Positions 32,587 to 45,674 are shown, numbered from the stretch's first letter. The stretch is DNA of 64,000 bases from Hamadaea flava (GCF_024172085.1 NZ_JAMZDZ010000001.1:7316001-7380000); one strand, 5' to 3'. Notes: generated from the letters alone by a model not told the origin. A program made the numbers and translations.

Positions 32587-35500
32587 TCAGGTGGTCGGTG
32601 GGACGAACCGCACGGTGATGCCCGGGCGGGCGTACGCGCCGTTGAAGTCGTTCACGTATTGCAGGAAGCGCGAACCAGTGGCGTCTTCGATCCCGACGTT
32701 GGCGGGATAGGTCGCGACGGTCTGATACCCGGTCGCCACCTGCCCGTTCTCGTAGAGGGTGACGGAGAACGTGTTGCGTTGGCTCGTCCACTTGTCCTGC
32801 ACGTTGCGCCACTCGATGATCAGCCGCCGGTTCGTCCCGGACCCGGCCACCGAGGTGCGTACGCTCGCCGACCCGTCGACCACGAAGTCACCCCACAGCG
32901 CGTAGACCGCCGCGTTGGGCGTACCGGTGCTCGGCAGCCACGACATGACCGGCGCCGGGACGGCGTCGGTGAAGCTGACGAACCCGTTCGTCGAGACGTA
33001 CACGCTGCTGTACTGCGTACCGTAGAAGCTGAACGTGAAGGGAAGCGGCACCGTCGCGACCGAGTCGTCGCCGGTGAGCGCGAGCACGGTCTCGCCGGTC
33101 TCCCAGACGGATGCCTCGGTGCGGCACGTGTAGCCGTAGCCGTCGGCGTAGCGGGTCATGGTCGTGTCGATGACCTGATCCGCGGTGATGACCACGTCGG
33201 TGGTGCGGGAGCGCAGGCAGCCGTCGCCGTAGGCGGCGAGCAGCAGGGTGTGCGTGCCGTCGCCGACTCCGTCGAGCCGGTAGGAGCCGTCGGCGGCGGT
33301 CGTGGTCTCGACGGTCAGCCCGTTGGCCCTGATCTTGGTGTTGACCCCGGCCAGCGGTACGCCGGTGGCGTCCGTGATTCGGCCGGTGATCGTGTTCACC
33401 GGCAGGGCGAGATCGGCGATAACGGTGGTTCCGACGCCGGGCACTGTGACTGTCCGGCTGGTCGTCGAGGTGCCCTTGACGACCTCGACCGTGTAGTCCC
33501 CGGGTTGCAGCGGCAGGACGTAGTGGCCGGTCGCGTCGGCGTGGACCTCTTTCACCTTGCTGCCGTTGCGGAGCCCGCGCACGATCGCGTCGGCGACCGC
33601 GGTGCCGTCGTCAGCGTCGGTGACGGCGCCTTGGACCTGGCCGGGTGGCGTGAACCGCACGGCGAGCCCGTCGCGGATCGGATAGAACGTGTCGTCGTAG
33701 CGGTAGCCGACCGTCCCGGTCGCGTTCTCGATGCCCAGACGCGCCCGGTAACTGCCCAGCGAGTCGCGTACGCGTATCTCGACGGTGCCGTCCTCGCCGA
33801 GCACGATCTCCATCGACACCCGGTCGAGGGTGAATTCGACGAGCGCGTTGCGCCACTCGACGACGAATCGACGGTTGGGCGCCTGGCCGGTGACGGCGGT
33901 GCGGACGCTGCCCGCGCCGTCGATCATGAGGTCCTGCCAGAGGGCGTAGATCGCGGCGTTGGGCGTACCCGGTGTGGGGAAGCTGTCGCTGATCTCGCCG
34001 ACGTCGTTGCCGGTGAAGCTCAGGAACCCGTTGGTCGACACGTACGCCGACGTGTACGCCGTTCCGTACAGCCGGAACGGGAACGGCAGGGTCACGCCGG
34101 TGGTGGCTTCGTCGGCGGTCAGCGGCAGCACCCCGGTCGCGTCGACGTACGCCGCGTTCACCGGCCGGCACTGGTAGCCGAAGTCGTCGTACCGGGTGGT
34201 CACGGCGAAGTCGGCGGACTCGTCCCCGTCGACGGTCATCGTCGAGGCGCTGCCGAACACGCACGGGCTGCCGACCGAGACGTTGTACGAGCCGAGCGGC
34301 ACGTTCGTCATCCGGTACGCGCCGGTGTCGTCGGTGGTCGCCGTGAACTCGGCCAGCCCGGTGAACAACCGCACCCGCTGCCCCGACGCCGGATTGCCCC
34401 GGTCGTCCCGGACGATCCCGCTGATGGTCTTGCCGGACCCGGACATCGCCAGATTGCGTACGGCGACCTCGCCCTCCGCCGTCAGCGTCACGTCCGCGCT
34501 GCCCATCAGATAGCCCGGCAACGTGTACGTCAGACTGTAGGCGCCCGCCGGCAGCGCGACCGCGTACTTCCCAGTGTCGTCGGTGGTCTTGGTCGCGACG
34601 AACTCACCCGCCCGATACGCCGAGACCGTGACCCCGCTGAGCGCATGGCCGTCCTCGGCGTCGGTCACCGTGCCGGTCACGGTCGCCGGCGGCCGGAACA
34701 CCAGCGTCGCGCCGGGCTCCAGGGCCACTTCGTTGTACGCGTACTGCAGGCCGACTGTGCCGGTGGAGTCCTCGACGCCGATCGACGCGCTCGCACCATG
34801 GGCCTGCGTCTCGGCCGACAGTGACTGGTAGCCGAACTGGACCCGGCCGTTCTCCGACAACACCGCCTCGAACGTGACCCGCCCCGGCAACCCGTAGAAC
34901 GTCGCGTTGCGCCACTCGACCACGAATCGGCGATTCGGGGCGGTGCCGACGACCGTGGTGTAGATCCCGGCGGCCGAGTCGACCACCAGGTCGTCCCAGA
35001 ACGGATAGAGCCCGGCGTTCGGGTACGCGGTGGACGGGATCGGACGGTTCGTCGAGGAGTACACCGCGCGGTCGAACGTCAGGAAGCCGTTCGTGGTCAC
35101 CGTGACCGTCGTGTAGGTCCGGCCGTAGAGCGGGAACGGGAACGGTGTCGCGATCGTCGTCAGCGCCTGATCGCCGGTCAGCGCCAGCAGATCCGTCCCC
35201 GGCACCCATTCCGACGCCGTGGCCTGGCACGTGTAACCCGAAACATCCGGTCTCGGCGGCACCGCCAGGTCGGTGACCTCATCGCCGTCCACGACGACGC
35301 GTTGCAGGGTGGCCGCGGTGCAGCCGCCGTCGGTCACGCTGACGTCGTAGGCGCCGTCCGGCACGCCGGTGAAGTGGTACGCCCCGTCGACGCCGGTGAC
35401 GACGGACGGAATCGGCGTGCCGTCGAGGCGTACGGTGACGCCGTGCACCGGCCCGCCGCCGACGTCCCGCACGACACCGGTGACGGCGTGCCGGGGCGCC

Positions 35501-37176
35501 TGCCCCAGTGCGACGTTGACCACGACCGTGGTGCCGGTGGTCACCTGGACGGTCCGCTGCGCGGTCAGGAACGCGAACTTCGCATACGTCATCTGGTACG
35601 CGCCGACCGACAACACCATCCGATAGGTGCCGTCCGCCGCAGTGGCGACCCCGTAGCGCGACGACGATCCGCTGCCGACGTTCACGCTGACCCCGCCGAG
35701 CGGCAAGCCGGTCACCGCGTCCGTCACCACGCCGGACAGGACACCGGTCGGACCACGTGGCGAGCGTTCGACTGCGGCGTACGCGTCGAGGCGGCCCTCG
35801 CCCCACACGTTGTTGTCGGCGATGGTGCCACCGCACGAGGTGTCGGCGGTGTCGATGGCGCTCTGGTCCAGCAGATTGCGAGTCAGTCCTACGTCACCGC
35901 GTAGGGCGGGCGCGGCCGACCACATCAGTGCGACGACTCCGGCGACGTGCGGGGTCGCCATCGACGTGCCGCTCCACGACTCGTACCGGCCGCCCGGAAC
36001 ACTGGAGCGGATGCCGGAGCCGGGGGCGGCGATGTTCGGCTTGATCTCCCCGTCGAACACCGACGCGCCCCGACTGGAGAACGGTGCGATCGAGTTCGAG
36101 CTGTCGAACGCGCCGACGGCGTACGAGTTCTGGTAATCGCCGGGCGATCCGGCGGTGCCGCAACCCGGACCCGAATTACCGGCCGCGAACGCGGGGAAGA
36201 TACCGACCGACGTCCACGCGTTGATGATGTCCTGGTAGAAGTCGTCGCCCGGTCCGCCGCCCCAGGAGTTGTTCACGATGTTCGGCGCCAGGTCGGGACG
36301 CGGGTTGTTGCCGGAGAGATCGGTCGGGGCCATCACCCACTGCCCGGAGCGGATCAGCGCCACGTCGGAGCAGGAGTCGCTCTCACAGCCCTTCGCCGAG
36401 ATCCACTTAGCCCCGGGTGCGACGCCGATCACCGTGCCGGCGCCGTCGTCACCGGTCATCGTGCCGGTCACATGCGTACCGTGACCATTGTTGTCGCACG
36501 GCACAGGACTGGGACAGATGTGGCTGGGGTCGAACCAGTTGTAGTTGTGGTTGAAGGCGCCACCGAGGTTGCCGCGATACTGCCGCGTCACCGCGGGATG
36601 GGTGAAGTCGACCCCGGTGTCGATGCTCGCCACGACCACGCCTTCGCCGGACACGCCGAACTGCGCCCAGGTCTGCGGTGCGCGGATCCGGTCGAGGTTC
36701 CAGTCGACCGCCGCGTCAGCGGAGACACCGGTGATCGGCGTGGGAATGTGCCGCTCGCCGGCCAGGCGTACGCGCCGCACGTCAGCGCGACCGGCCAGCT
36801 CCCGGATCACCTCCGCCGAGGCACTGCGAACCAGGACGGTGTTGACGATCCAATACGGCTCGTACGCCACCTTGCGGCGGGCCAGCGCTGTGCGTACCCC
36901 TGCCTGAGTGTTCTCCGCGGTGGTGATGAGCGCCTGGCGGCCCCGGGCCACCTGCTCGCCGTGAGTGCGACCGGCAGCCGGACCACTGAGCGTCGCCTTC
37001 GCGCGGAGCATGACGAACACGTCGGCGGTGTGCTCTTGCGCGAGGCGTGTCGTCACCGCGGCGTCGACCGTGGCGGGGAGTGGGCGGGCGGTGGGCGTGG
37101 CGCCGGTCAGCCCGCTCAGCACGAGCAGCGGGACCAACATCCCGGCGAACGGGAAACGACGACGGCCCCGCATCAT
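32587..37176 (-). CDS. Secreted S8 protease with three CpD-CpD-beta units
   Basis: 1,529 residues. A signal peptide (about 12-30) precedes an inhibitor-like propeptide (about 38-140) and an S8 domain (about 175-470) with D186 (SIDTGVD), H232 (NGHGTHVTG), Asn334 (AAGNSGPG) and S405 (SGTSMATPH). From residue 478 there are three tandem units of about 350 residues, each two carboxypeptidase-regulatory-like (CpD) domains plus a beta-rich domain containing (T/S)TNGFL(T/S)F, PNA(A/G)(I/V/L)Y and (R/L)(F/I)(V/I)(V/I)EWRN, somewhat like NIDO/adhesion sandwiches. Cysteine pairs recur at the CpD/beta junctions (GYTCQ, GYQCR, GYTCR). The gene begins inside the stop codon of the M4 gene (ATGA), so the two proteases are made together. 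The layout parallels the larger subtilase at 18881-28231 with a different third module. Confidence 0.87.
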   Translation of the reverse strand: MMRGRRRFPFAGMLVPLLVLSGLTGATPTARPLPATVDAAVTTRLAQEHTADVFVMLRAKATLSGPAAGRTHGEQVARGRQALITTAENTQAGVRTALARRKVAYEPYWIVNTVLVRSASAEVIRELAGRADVRRVRLAGERHIPTPITGVSADAAVDWNLDRIRAPQTWAQFGVSGEGVVVASIDTGVDFTHPAVTRQYRGNLGGAFNHNYNWFDPSHICPSPVPCDNNGHGTHVTGTMTGDDGAGTVIGVAPGAKWISAKGCESDSCSDVALIRSGQWVMAPTDLSGNNPRPDLAPNIVNNSWGGGPGDDFYQDIINAWTSVGIFPAFAAGNSGPGCGTAGSPGDYQNSYAVGAFDSSNSIAPFSSRGASVFDGEIKPNIAAPGSGIRSSVPGGRYESWSGTSMATPHVAGVVALMWSAAPALRGDVGLTRNLLDQSAIDTADTSCGGTIADNNVWGEGRLDAYAAVERSPRGPTGVLSGVVTDAVTGLPLGGVSVNVGSGSSSRYGVATAADGTYRMVLSVGAYQMTYAKFAFLTAQRTVQVTTGTTVVVNVALGQAPRHAVTGVVRDVGGGPVHGVTVRLDGTPIPSVVTGVDGAYHFTGVPDGAYDVSVTDGGCTAATLQRVVVDGDEVTDLAVPPRPDVSGYTCQATASEWVPGTDLLALTGDQALTTIATPFPFPLYGRTYTTVTVTTNGFLTFDRAVYSSTNRPIPSTAYPNAGLYPFWDDLVVDSAAGIYTTVVGTAPNRRFVVEWRNATFYGLPGRVTFEAVLSENGRVQFGYQSLSAETQAHGASASIGVEDSTGTVGLQYAYNEVALEPGATLVFRPPATVTGTVTDAEDGHALSGVTVSAYRAGEFVATKTTDDTGKYAVALPAGAYSLTYTLPGYLMGSADVTLTAEGEVAVRNLAMSGSGKTISGIVRDDRGNPASGQRVRLFTGLAEFTATTDDTGAYRMTNVPLGSYNVSVGSPCVFGSASTMTVDGDESADFAVTTRYDDFGYQCRPVNAAYVDATGVLPLTADEATTGVTLPFPFRLYGTAYTSAYVSTNGFLSFTGNDVGEISDSFPTPGTPNAAIYALWQDLMIDGAGSVRTAVTGQAPNRRFVVEWRNALVEFTLDRVSMEIVLGEDGTVEIRVRDSLGSYRARLGIENATGTVGYRYDDTFYPIRDGLAVRFTPPGQVQGAVTDADDGTAVADAIVRGLRNGSKVKEVHADATGHYVLPLQPGDYTVEVVKGTSTTSRTVTVPGVGTTVIADLALPVNTITGRITDATGVPLAGVNTKIRANGLTVETTTAADGSYRLDGVGDGTHTLLLAAYGDGCLRSRTTDVVITADQVIDTTMTRYADGYGYTCRTEASVWETGETVLALTGDDSVATVPLPFTFSFYGTQYSSVYVSTNGFVSFTDAVPAPVMSWLPSTGTPNAAVYALWGDFVVDGSASVRTSVAGSGTNRRLIIEWRNVQDKWTSQRNTFSVTLYENGQVATGYQTVATYPANVGIEDATGSRFLQYVNDFNGAYARPGITVRFVPPTT

Positions 37177-39785
37177 GCACCGAAGGCGGTGTCGAGGAAC
37201 TGCCGGGCGTGTGCGGCGTCGAGCCCGACGAGATCATCGAGATCGACCTGCGCGCGTTCGACAGCGAGCAGGTCGGCCAGATCGTGGCCGCCGGCCGCCA
37301 AGTCCGCCGCCGCGAGCGCGTCGAGCAACGCGTTGACCTGCGCCACGTTCTGGGCGGTGACAGTCGCTTGCGGCGACGAATCGTCCGCCAGGGACTTCAC
37401 GACTGGTTGCATGGCGTAGAGCACCGCCGCGAACTGATTCTTCAGAGCCGCGTTCGCCAGCATCAGCTCACTCATCCGGTCGCTGCCGGCCAGGAACGCC
37501 TCCGCATAGTGCCGGAGAGAGACGGAGACGTCGGTGCCGGCGACCGCCAGCAGCCGGTGCAGGTCGAGGTAGAGCTGCTGAGCGAGCGGGCCACCGCCCG
37601 TTCCGCCGCCGCTGGTGCCGAGGCTGGTGGTGGCGGCGCAAGTGCACTCGTCGGGATGGTTGATCACCGTCGTGTCCTCCACACCGACCGCGCTCCACGC
37701 CTGCTCGACCGTCTGCGACCACGGCGAATTTCGGCCATACAGAGCCTCGGCCGTGGCGATCTGCTGGATCCGGAAGTCCGCGAACGACGAGTCGGAGGCC
37801 AGCATGCCGAAGTCGCCGCCGGCGATCGTGTACCAGAGCAGGTTCGCGGCGAACGAGATGCCCTGCTGCTGGGCGATCAGATAGAACGCGTGGTTGGGAA
37901 TGCCGCTGTTCGAGTGGACGCCGCCCGCGTCCTCCCAGGAGCACATCTCCTTGTAGTCGCGCACGTGCGCGGGCTGCTTGTACCTACCCGGATCCGCCAT
38001 GCTGCGCAGTGCGCCGCCCTTGAGCTCCGCGCCCATGAGCCAGTCGTTGGAGCCGCGCGTGTACGACTCGATCCGCTCGGCGAACGAGTCGGAGATGCTC
38101 TCGTTCAGCGCGCCGGATTCGAACTCGTAGGTGAGGCCACCGCCACCGGTGTTGCGCTGGAACACCATCTGGGTCAGCGCATGGGTCCATTCGTGGGCCA
38201 CCACGTCGAGCTTGGTGAAGCCGTCGCCGAACGCGGTGAATCCGAAGGCGCCACCGCCGGACCACTCCGCGTTGCCAACGTCCTCGCCCCACCGGACCTT
38301 GGCCAACATGTCGGCACCGTGCCCGTCGAAGCTGTCCTGAGCGAGCGCGTGGAGGAAATACTGATACGTCTCGCCACTGTGGTCGTAGACCTCGTTGGCG
38401 TCGGCGATCGAGCTGGGCGGGCCGCTCTCCTGCCGCAGCAACACGCCAGACGCGTACTCCCACTCCCGGTGCTGCAAGTCGTAGACGTATCGGCGGAGCA
38501 CCGGCATCGCCTGGTTGCGTACCTGGACGATCCGCTCAGGCCCGGCCGCCGCCACGAGATACTCGAGCGACACACCCCGATCGCCGTCGGCGAGGGCGAC
38601 ACTCCACACCGGAACCGCGACCACCTCGACTCCGGAACGTGCACGATCGAGCGGATGCATCACCAGCCGCGTTTCGCGCGTCGGCACACCCTTCGGCAGA
38701 TCCTTTCCGGCACGCCGCCTCGCGGCTCCGGCGTCGCGGGCCACCGGCGTACGGTCCGGCAGCAGATCGGGTCGCAGACCGTTCCTCACCAGCTGCACGC
38801 GCCGCCCGGACTCGTCCAGCTGCACGCCAAGTTCGGCGTTCTCGACCGGAATCCCACCGACCACCTGCTGGAACCAGACATGCCGCCGGCGCAGGTCGTC
38901 GCGTCCGTCGAGCGTCTGCCGCAGCACCGTCGTCACGTCCCGGAAGCCGAACAGCCGCGAGTTGGTACGCAGCCAGGTCAGCACATCGGAGCCGAGCGGA
39001 ACGTCGAGCTGCACAGTCGACGGCACTCCGCGGTTTGGCGAGTACGCCACCCGCCAGGTCTCCGGGCTCGCCGCGTGCAGCCGCTCCAGCGCCGCCTCAA
39101 CCCCCGGCCGCCGGTACGCCACCACGCCCGCCGAACCTGGTGTGGCCTGCGCGGGCGCGAACATCAGCACCGAACCGCCCACCAGAACCGACACCACCAG
39201 CGCCCTGACTCTTCGGCGAGTCCGCGGTAGACCCGACGGTGAACGGCGACGCACCGCCGCCGCCCGCCATGCAGCCACCGCGCCGCCCACGATCGCACTC
39301 CCGGTGAACGCGAGACCGAACGCGGGCCAGATGCCCACGTGGTACGCGATGAGCCCACCATCGGGCCGCCCGACCGTGCCGATCGCCACCGCGACCACGA
39401 TCCCGAACGCCAGCGCTGTCACCGGAACGGTCAGCGCCAACGGGAATCGATGCCGCGCCGCCGATCTGGCGGCCAGCCAACCGATCGTGACAGCCGCCGT
39501 CAGCGGGCCAAGCAGAAGAAGCAACGCTGGACCGAGATGCGCGGAATCGACCGGAAGCGCCACGGGAACACCGGCGATCTCCACCGTCAGCGGGGCGCCG
39601 GTCGCGGCGCCGAACGCAGTCAAGACGCCCTGCGCGGTCGTCGCCAGACGACCGGAGACCGCGCCAAGGACATCGGTCCGTCCAGAAAGTACAGTCAACG
39701 CGCCCCACGAGGCGGCGAGGGCGGCGGCCAACGCCGCGACACCGGCGAACACGGCTGAACACAGGAACCTGGCCACGCGACCCAT
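37173..39785 (-). CDS. Membrane-embedded M4 (thermolysin-type) metalloprotease
   Basis: 870 residues. The first ~205 residues hold five predicted membrane segments (about 3-27, 82-103, 109-133, 141-166, 187-207); the last ends APAQA-TPG, which could be a signal-peptidase site. An FTP/propeptide-like region (about 225-420: LTWLRTNSRLFG ... VWFQQVVGGIPVENAELGVQL) is followed by the M4 catalytic domain: HEWTH (H531, E532, H535), GALNESISD (E562), and NSGIPNHAFYLIA with the transition-state histidine. The C-terminal ~190 residues after CTCAATT are helical and unassigned. Usual M4 proteases have a plain signal peptide, so the multi-pass front end is unusual. ATG 39785 has GGGAG five bases upstream. 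Confidence 0.85.
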   Translation of the reverse strand: MGRVARFLCSAVFAGVAALAAALAASWGALTVLSGRTDVLGAVSGRLATTAQGVLTAFGAATGAPLTVEIAGVPVALPVDSAHLGPALLLLLGPLTAAVTIGWLAARSAARHRFPLALTVPVTALAFGIVVAVAIGTVGRPDGGLIAYHVGIWPAFGLAFTGSAIVGGAVAAWRAAAVRRRSPSGLPRTRRRVRALVVSVLVGGSVLMFAPAQATPGSAGVVAYRRPGVEAALERLHAASPETWRVAYSPNRGVPSTVQLDVPLGSDVLTWLRTNSRLFGFRDVTTVLRQTLDGRDDLRRRHVWFQQVVGGIPVENAELGVQLDESGRRVQLVRNGLRPDLLPDRTPVARDAGAARRRAGKDLPKGVPTRETRLVMHPLDRARSGVEVVAVPVWSVALADGDRGVSLEYLVAAAGPERIVQVRNQAMPVLRRYVYDLQHREWEYASGVLLRQESGPPSSIADANEVYDHSGETYQYFLHALAQDSFDGHGADMLAKVRWGEDVGNAEWSGGGAFGFTAFGDGFTKLDVVAHEWTHALTQMVFQRNTGGGGLTYEFESGALNESISDSFAERIESYTRGSNDWLMGAELKGGALRSMADPGRYKQPAHVRDYKEMCSWEDAGGVHSNSGIPNHAFYLIAQQQGISFAANLLWYTIAGGDFGMLASDSSFADFRIQQIATAEALYGRNSPWSQTVEQAWSAVGVEDTTVINHPDECTCAATTSLGTSGGGTGGGPLAQQLYLDLHRLLAVAGTDVSVSLRHYAEAFLAGSDRMSELMLANAALKNQFAAVLYAMQPVVKSLADDSSPQATVTAQNVAQVNALLDALAAADLAAGGHDLADLLAVERAQVDLDDLVGLDAAHARQFLDTAFGA

Positions 39786-39988
39786 CGAGTCTCCCAAGGT
39801 TGGCTGCGACGCTCCAGAAGAGGGCTGAACTCCCGCCGAACAGGTCCAGCGGGCGGTACGCGGCGGCGCGAAACGTGCCGCATCATCGTTTCCGCCGGGT
39901 CACCCGTTGGACAGGAGCGGAACCGGAGATTGACCGGCATCTTCCACGCCGCGCGAGCCGCGACACCCCACGGCAGAGTCACGTCGCG

Positions 39989-41875
39989 CTATGATCTCGG
40001 CACGTCCCAGCCGGTCAGCAAGGTCTTGGTCTCGTCGTTCTGATCGGGAACCATCGCGATGAGCTGGCTGGGCATCGGAATGCTCCACGTCAGATTCGAG
40101 CAGTCCCCGGTGATAGGTCCGCCGGCGGCGAACGGCGCGCTCAAGGCGTTCTTGCCAAGATCTTTCTTCCCGATCCCCGGCGTGTCGATGGTGTAGACGA
40201 GCTTGGTGATCATCGGTGCGGCGACGGTGCCCCCGATCTGCCAGCCGACTTCGATGGATCCGCCTGGCCCCGCGTCGGTGAAGGTCACCACCTTGCCGCT
40301 GACCGAACCGTCCGAGCTGACCTGCAGGTCGAGGATCTGCTGCTGGGATGTGCCGTCGCCGAGATCCTTCTTGTTGCGACCGAGTCGGTAGTGGCCGGGC
40401 GCGACGTCGTTCGGGCCACAGGACAGCCCTTTGCCGCCGCCCGTCGTCGCCGTCGGGGTGGGCTGCTTGTCGGCGTGATACAGGATGCCGATGTAGGTGA
40501 CGGCTTTGACATCGGTGAGCGCGGCCAGGCGCCGGGTCGCCAGGTCGAGCACCGGCTTGGCCACCGCCTCCACCAGGTCGCGGACAGCCGCCGGGATCTG
40601 ATCGAAGACGAGTTTGGTGAACAGCCGGCGCACTCGCTCGATGTCGTTGCGCTGGACCGACGCGGTCAGCTGCAGCAGGCCGCCGCGTTCCTGCTCCTTG
40701 CCTCCGGCGGCGAGTTTCGCACTCTCCTGGCCGGTGGCGTAGGTGTAGTCGGCGGTCTGGTTCTTGCCCAGCTCACCATCGGCCGACTTCTTGCTGCTGA
40801 GGTCCGGCCGACCCTGATTGATCGCAGCCCAGGCGAGTTTCGATCCGGCCGCCGAACCGACCTCGCGTAGATCGACCCCGAACGCGTCGGCGCAGTCGAG
40901 GATCAGCTCCGATATCGGGAGCTTGTTGTCGCTGATCGTGAGCTTGACCCGGCCGGTGACGACCTCGGCGTCGACGCCGAACCGGTTCTCCTCCGGATCC
41001 GGGCTGAGGACGGCCCGCCACACGGTCAGGAAGGTGGAGACCTGTTCGATGGTGGCGATGACGCCGAACACATTGGCCATCAGACTCACCACCGGCTGGG
41101 TCACCGTCTCGATGAGACCTTTGACCAGCCCGGCCGCCAGGTCGACAGCCGCGTTCCAGATCTTGCCGAGGAAGCCGAGGAAGCCTCCCTTGGACGCGTT
41201 GACCTTCAGCACGTTCGCGACCGAGTAGATGGCGCGCTGGACGAAGTTGGTCACGGCGGTGCACGGACCGGCGAGCCCTCCGGCCAGGACCGGTTGTCCG
41301 GCGGGTCCGATGGCAGGCGAAGCCGCGCTGGCACCGTCGGCGGCCGCCGCCTTCGTCGCGTCGGCGAGGAACAGGGTGAGCACCGCGTTCGGGAAGACGA
41401 TCTGCTCCGGCCGGTGGAAGTCGCGCTCGCCGAGCAGGGCATATGCGAACCGCGCGCCAGGGCTGTCGTAGGTGGTGGCCCATGCGGCGATCAGGTACCC
41501 GAGCGGTGGTGCTCCCTGCGGGGTCGGTGCCGTCGTGGCAAGCAGATCGCCGCGTACGCCGCCGCCGTTGGCGGCCTCGGCCGCCATGTTCTGCAGCTGC
41601 CATCCGGTCAGCCGAACCGTCTGCAGCTGGAGCGTCGGTCCGCTCGGCGTCGTCGGATCCTGCGTGATCCCGACCCCAGCGGCCGCCAGCTCGTCAGCCA
41701 GTACGCCTACCTGGTCGGCGTCGAACGGCAGTCGGCGTAGCTTGCTGACCTTGGCCGCTGACGCCGGGTCGATCGACGGCCGCGCCGAGTCCGGCTTGTC
41801 GTCGTGCGAACACGCTGAGACGGTGGCGAGCAGGGCGACGGCGACCACGGCGGCGATCAGGCGCGACGATCTCAT
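39989..41875 (-). CDS. Large hypothetical lipoprotein
   Basis: 628 residues. The signal peptide ends in a lipobox LATVSAC with Cys22, so it should be anchored in the outer leaflet of the membrane. The mature protein is Lys/Asp/Ala-rich with helical stretches (FVQRAIYSVANVLKVNASKGGFLGFLGKIWNAAVDL) and a C-terminal beta region (GHYRLGRNKKDLGD ... VSSDGSVSGKVVTF). I recognise no catalytic motif or family. It is separated from the M4 gene by about 200 bp on the same strand and could be transcribed with it. No clear ribosome binding site. Confidence 0.7.
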   Translation of the reverse strand: MRSSRLIAAVVAVALLATVSACSHDDKPDSARPSIDPASAAKVSKLRRLPFDADQVGVLADELAAAGVGITQDPTTPSGPTLQLQTVRLTGWQLQNMAAEAANGGGVRGDLLATTAPTPQGAPPLGYLIAAWATTYDSPGARFAYALLGERDFHRPEQIVFPNAVLTLFLADATKAAAADGASAASPAIGPAGQPVLAGGLAGPCTAVTNFVQRAIYSVANVLKVNASKGGFLGFLGKIWNAAVDLAAGLVKGLIETVTQPVVSLMANVFGVIATIEQVSTFLTVWRAVLSPDPEENRFGVDAEVVTGRVKLTISDNKLPISELILDCADAFGVDLREVGSAAGSKLAWAAINQGRPDLSSKKSADGELGKNQTADYTYATGQESAKLAAGGKEQERGGLLQLTASVQRNDIERVRRLFTKLVFDQIPAAVRDLVEAVAKPVLDLATRRLAALTDVKAVTYIGILYHADKQPTPTATTGGGKGLSCGPNDVAPGHYRLGRNKKDLGDGTSQQQILDLQVSSDGSVSGKVVTFTDAGPGGSIEVGWQIGGTVAAPMITKLVYTIDTPGIGKKDLGKNALSAPFAAGGPITGDCSNLTWSIPMPSQLIAMVPDQNDETKTLLTGWDVPRS

Positions 41876-42098
41876 GCCCTGATGCTCACGGATACGGTCG
41901 GCAGATCACATCGTGGCTACCACCGAGAAAGTTGCCGCAGCGGCTGACGACCGCTTGCCATCGGTCCTGGGGCGAGCACTTCCAGGGCGGCCTGACCGTC
42001 GCCGGCTCGCGGACGTGCAGGCCGAGGCCGGTGCCCGGCGGCAGCGGCAGCGAGCTGCCCACAGCAGGGCTGGGAAACAGCGCGTCCGCGGACTGGGT

Positions 42099-42104
42099 TA
42101 AGGT
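42099..42104 (+). promoter_or_regulatory. -10 box for the ileS T-box transcript
   Basis: TAAGGT lies about 7 nt before the start of the T-box stem I region; no good -35 match is seen. The 220 bp upstream (41876-42098) show no gene. Confidence 0.35.
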
Positions 42105-42110
42105 ACAAAG

Positions 42111-42340
42111 GCGAGGCGTTGATGGGGACGAGTAGCTCCGGACGCAGCCCAGAGAGACCCGGGGACGGTGGAAGCCCGGGGGCGTGCCCGTTGTGAAGAT
42201 CACCCCAGAGCCGTCGGAGGAAAGGCCCCCGGGCCGAGTAGAACCGACCGCATGAATGAGCGGGCCGCTTTGCGGCCAAGGAGGGTGGTACCGCGGGGTT
42301 CGCCTCGTCCCTCCGGGAACGTGTGAACGAGACCGGAGGA
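42111..42340 (+). promoter_or_regulatory. Translational T-box riboswitch (isoleucine)
   Basis: The leader before ileS has T-box landmarks: stem I with GATGGGGACGAGTAG (from 42120) and AGAGAGACC, a specifier region GAAGATCACCCC with AUC at 42199-42201, and the T-box AGGGTGGTACCGCG at 42282-42295 that pairs with the tRNA acceptor end. CCTCCGG (42310-42316) is exactly complementary to CCGGAGG (42333-42339), the ileS ribosome binding site, and its CCCTCC part can instead pair with GGAGGG (42280-42285) in the T-box stem. Uncharged tRNA-Ile would thus free the ribosome binding site. There is no poly-U terminator. This matches the translational T-boxes known for actinobacterial ileS. Confidence 0.9.
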
Positions 42341-42343
42341 AAG

Positions 42344-45457
<3,114 letters not shown>

Positions 45458-45662
45458 GGGCTTCCCGGGCGTCCGATCGCATCGATGAGACCGGCGCGCG
45501 GCGTCAGCGCCTTGACCGTCAGGCAATGAAACGAGGTGAAGGCAGCGTCTTTCGGTCGATGAGGGTGGCGATGGCCGATCAGCTGTCGCGCTGATGATCA
45601 GACCGCCTTCCCGTCGCCGATTCGCTTACGCTCTACTGAGATGCAAGCGGCACGCGAGGCGT

Positions 45663-45668
45663 TAGCGT
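45663..45668 (+). promoter_or_regulatory. -10 box of the small membrane protein gene at 45675
   Basis: TAGCGT begins 12 nt before ATG 45675; no ribosome binding site lies between. Confidence 0.45.
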
Positions 45669-45674
45669 GTGCCT

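Noticed and set aside
32521-34824. Plus-strand frame of 767 codons opposite the second subtilase
   Set aside because: No motifs and atypical composition; the minus strand encodes a well-formed S8 protein.
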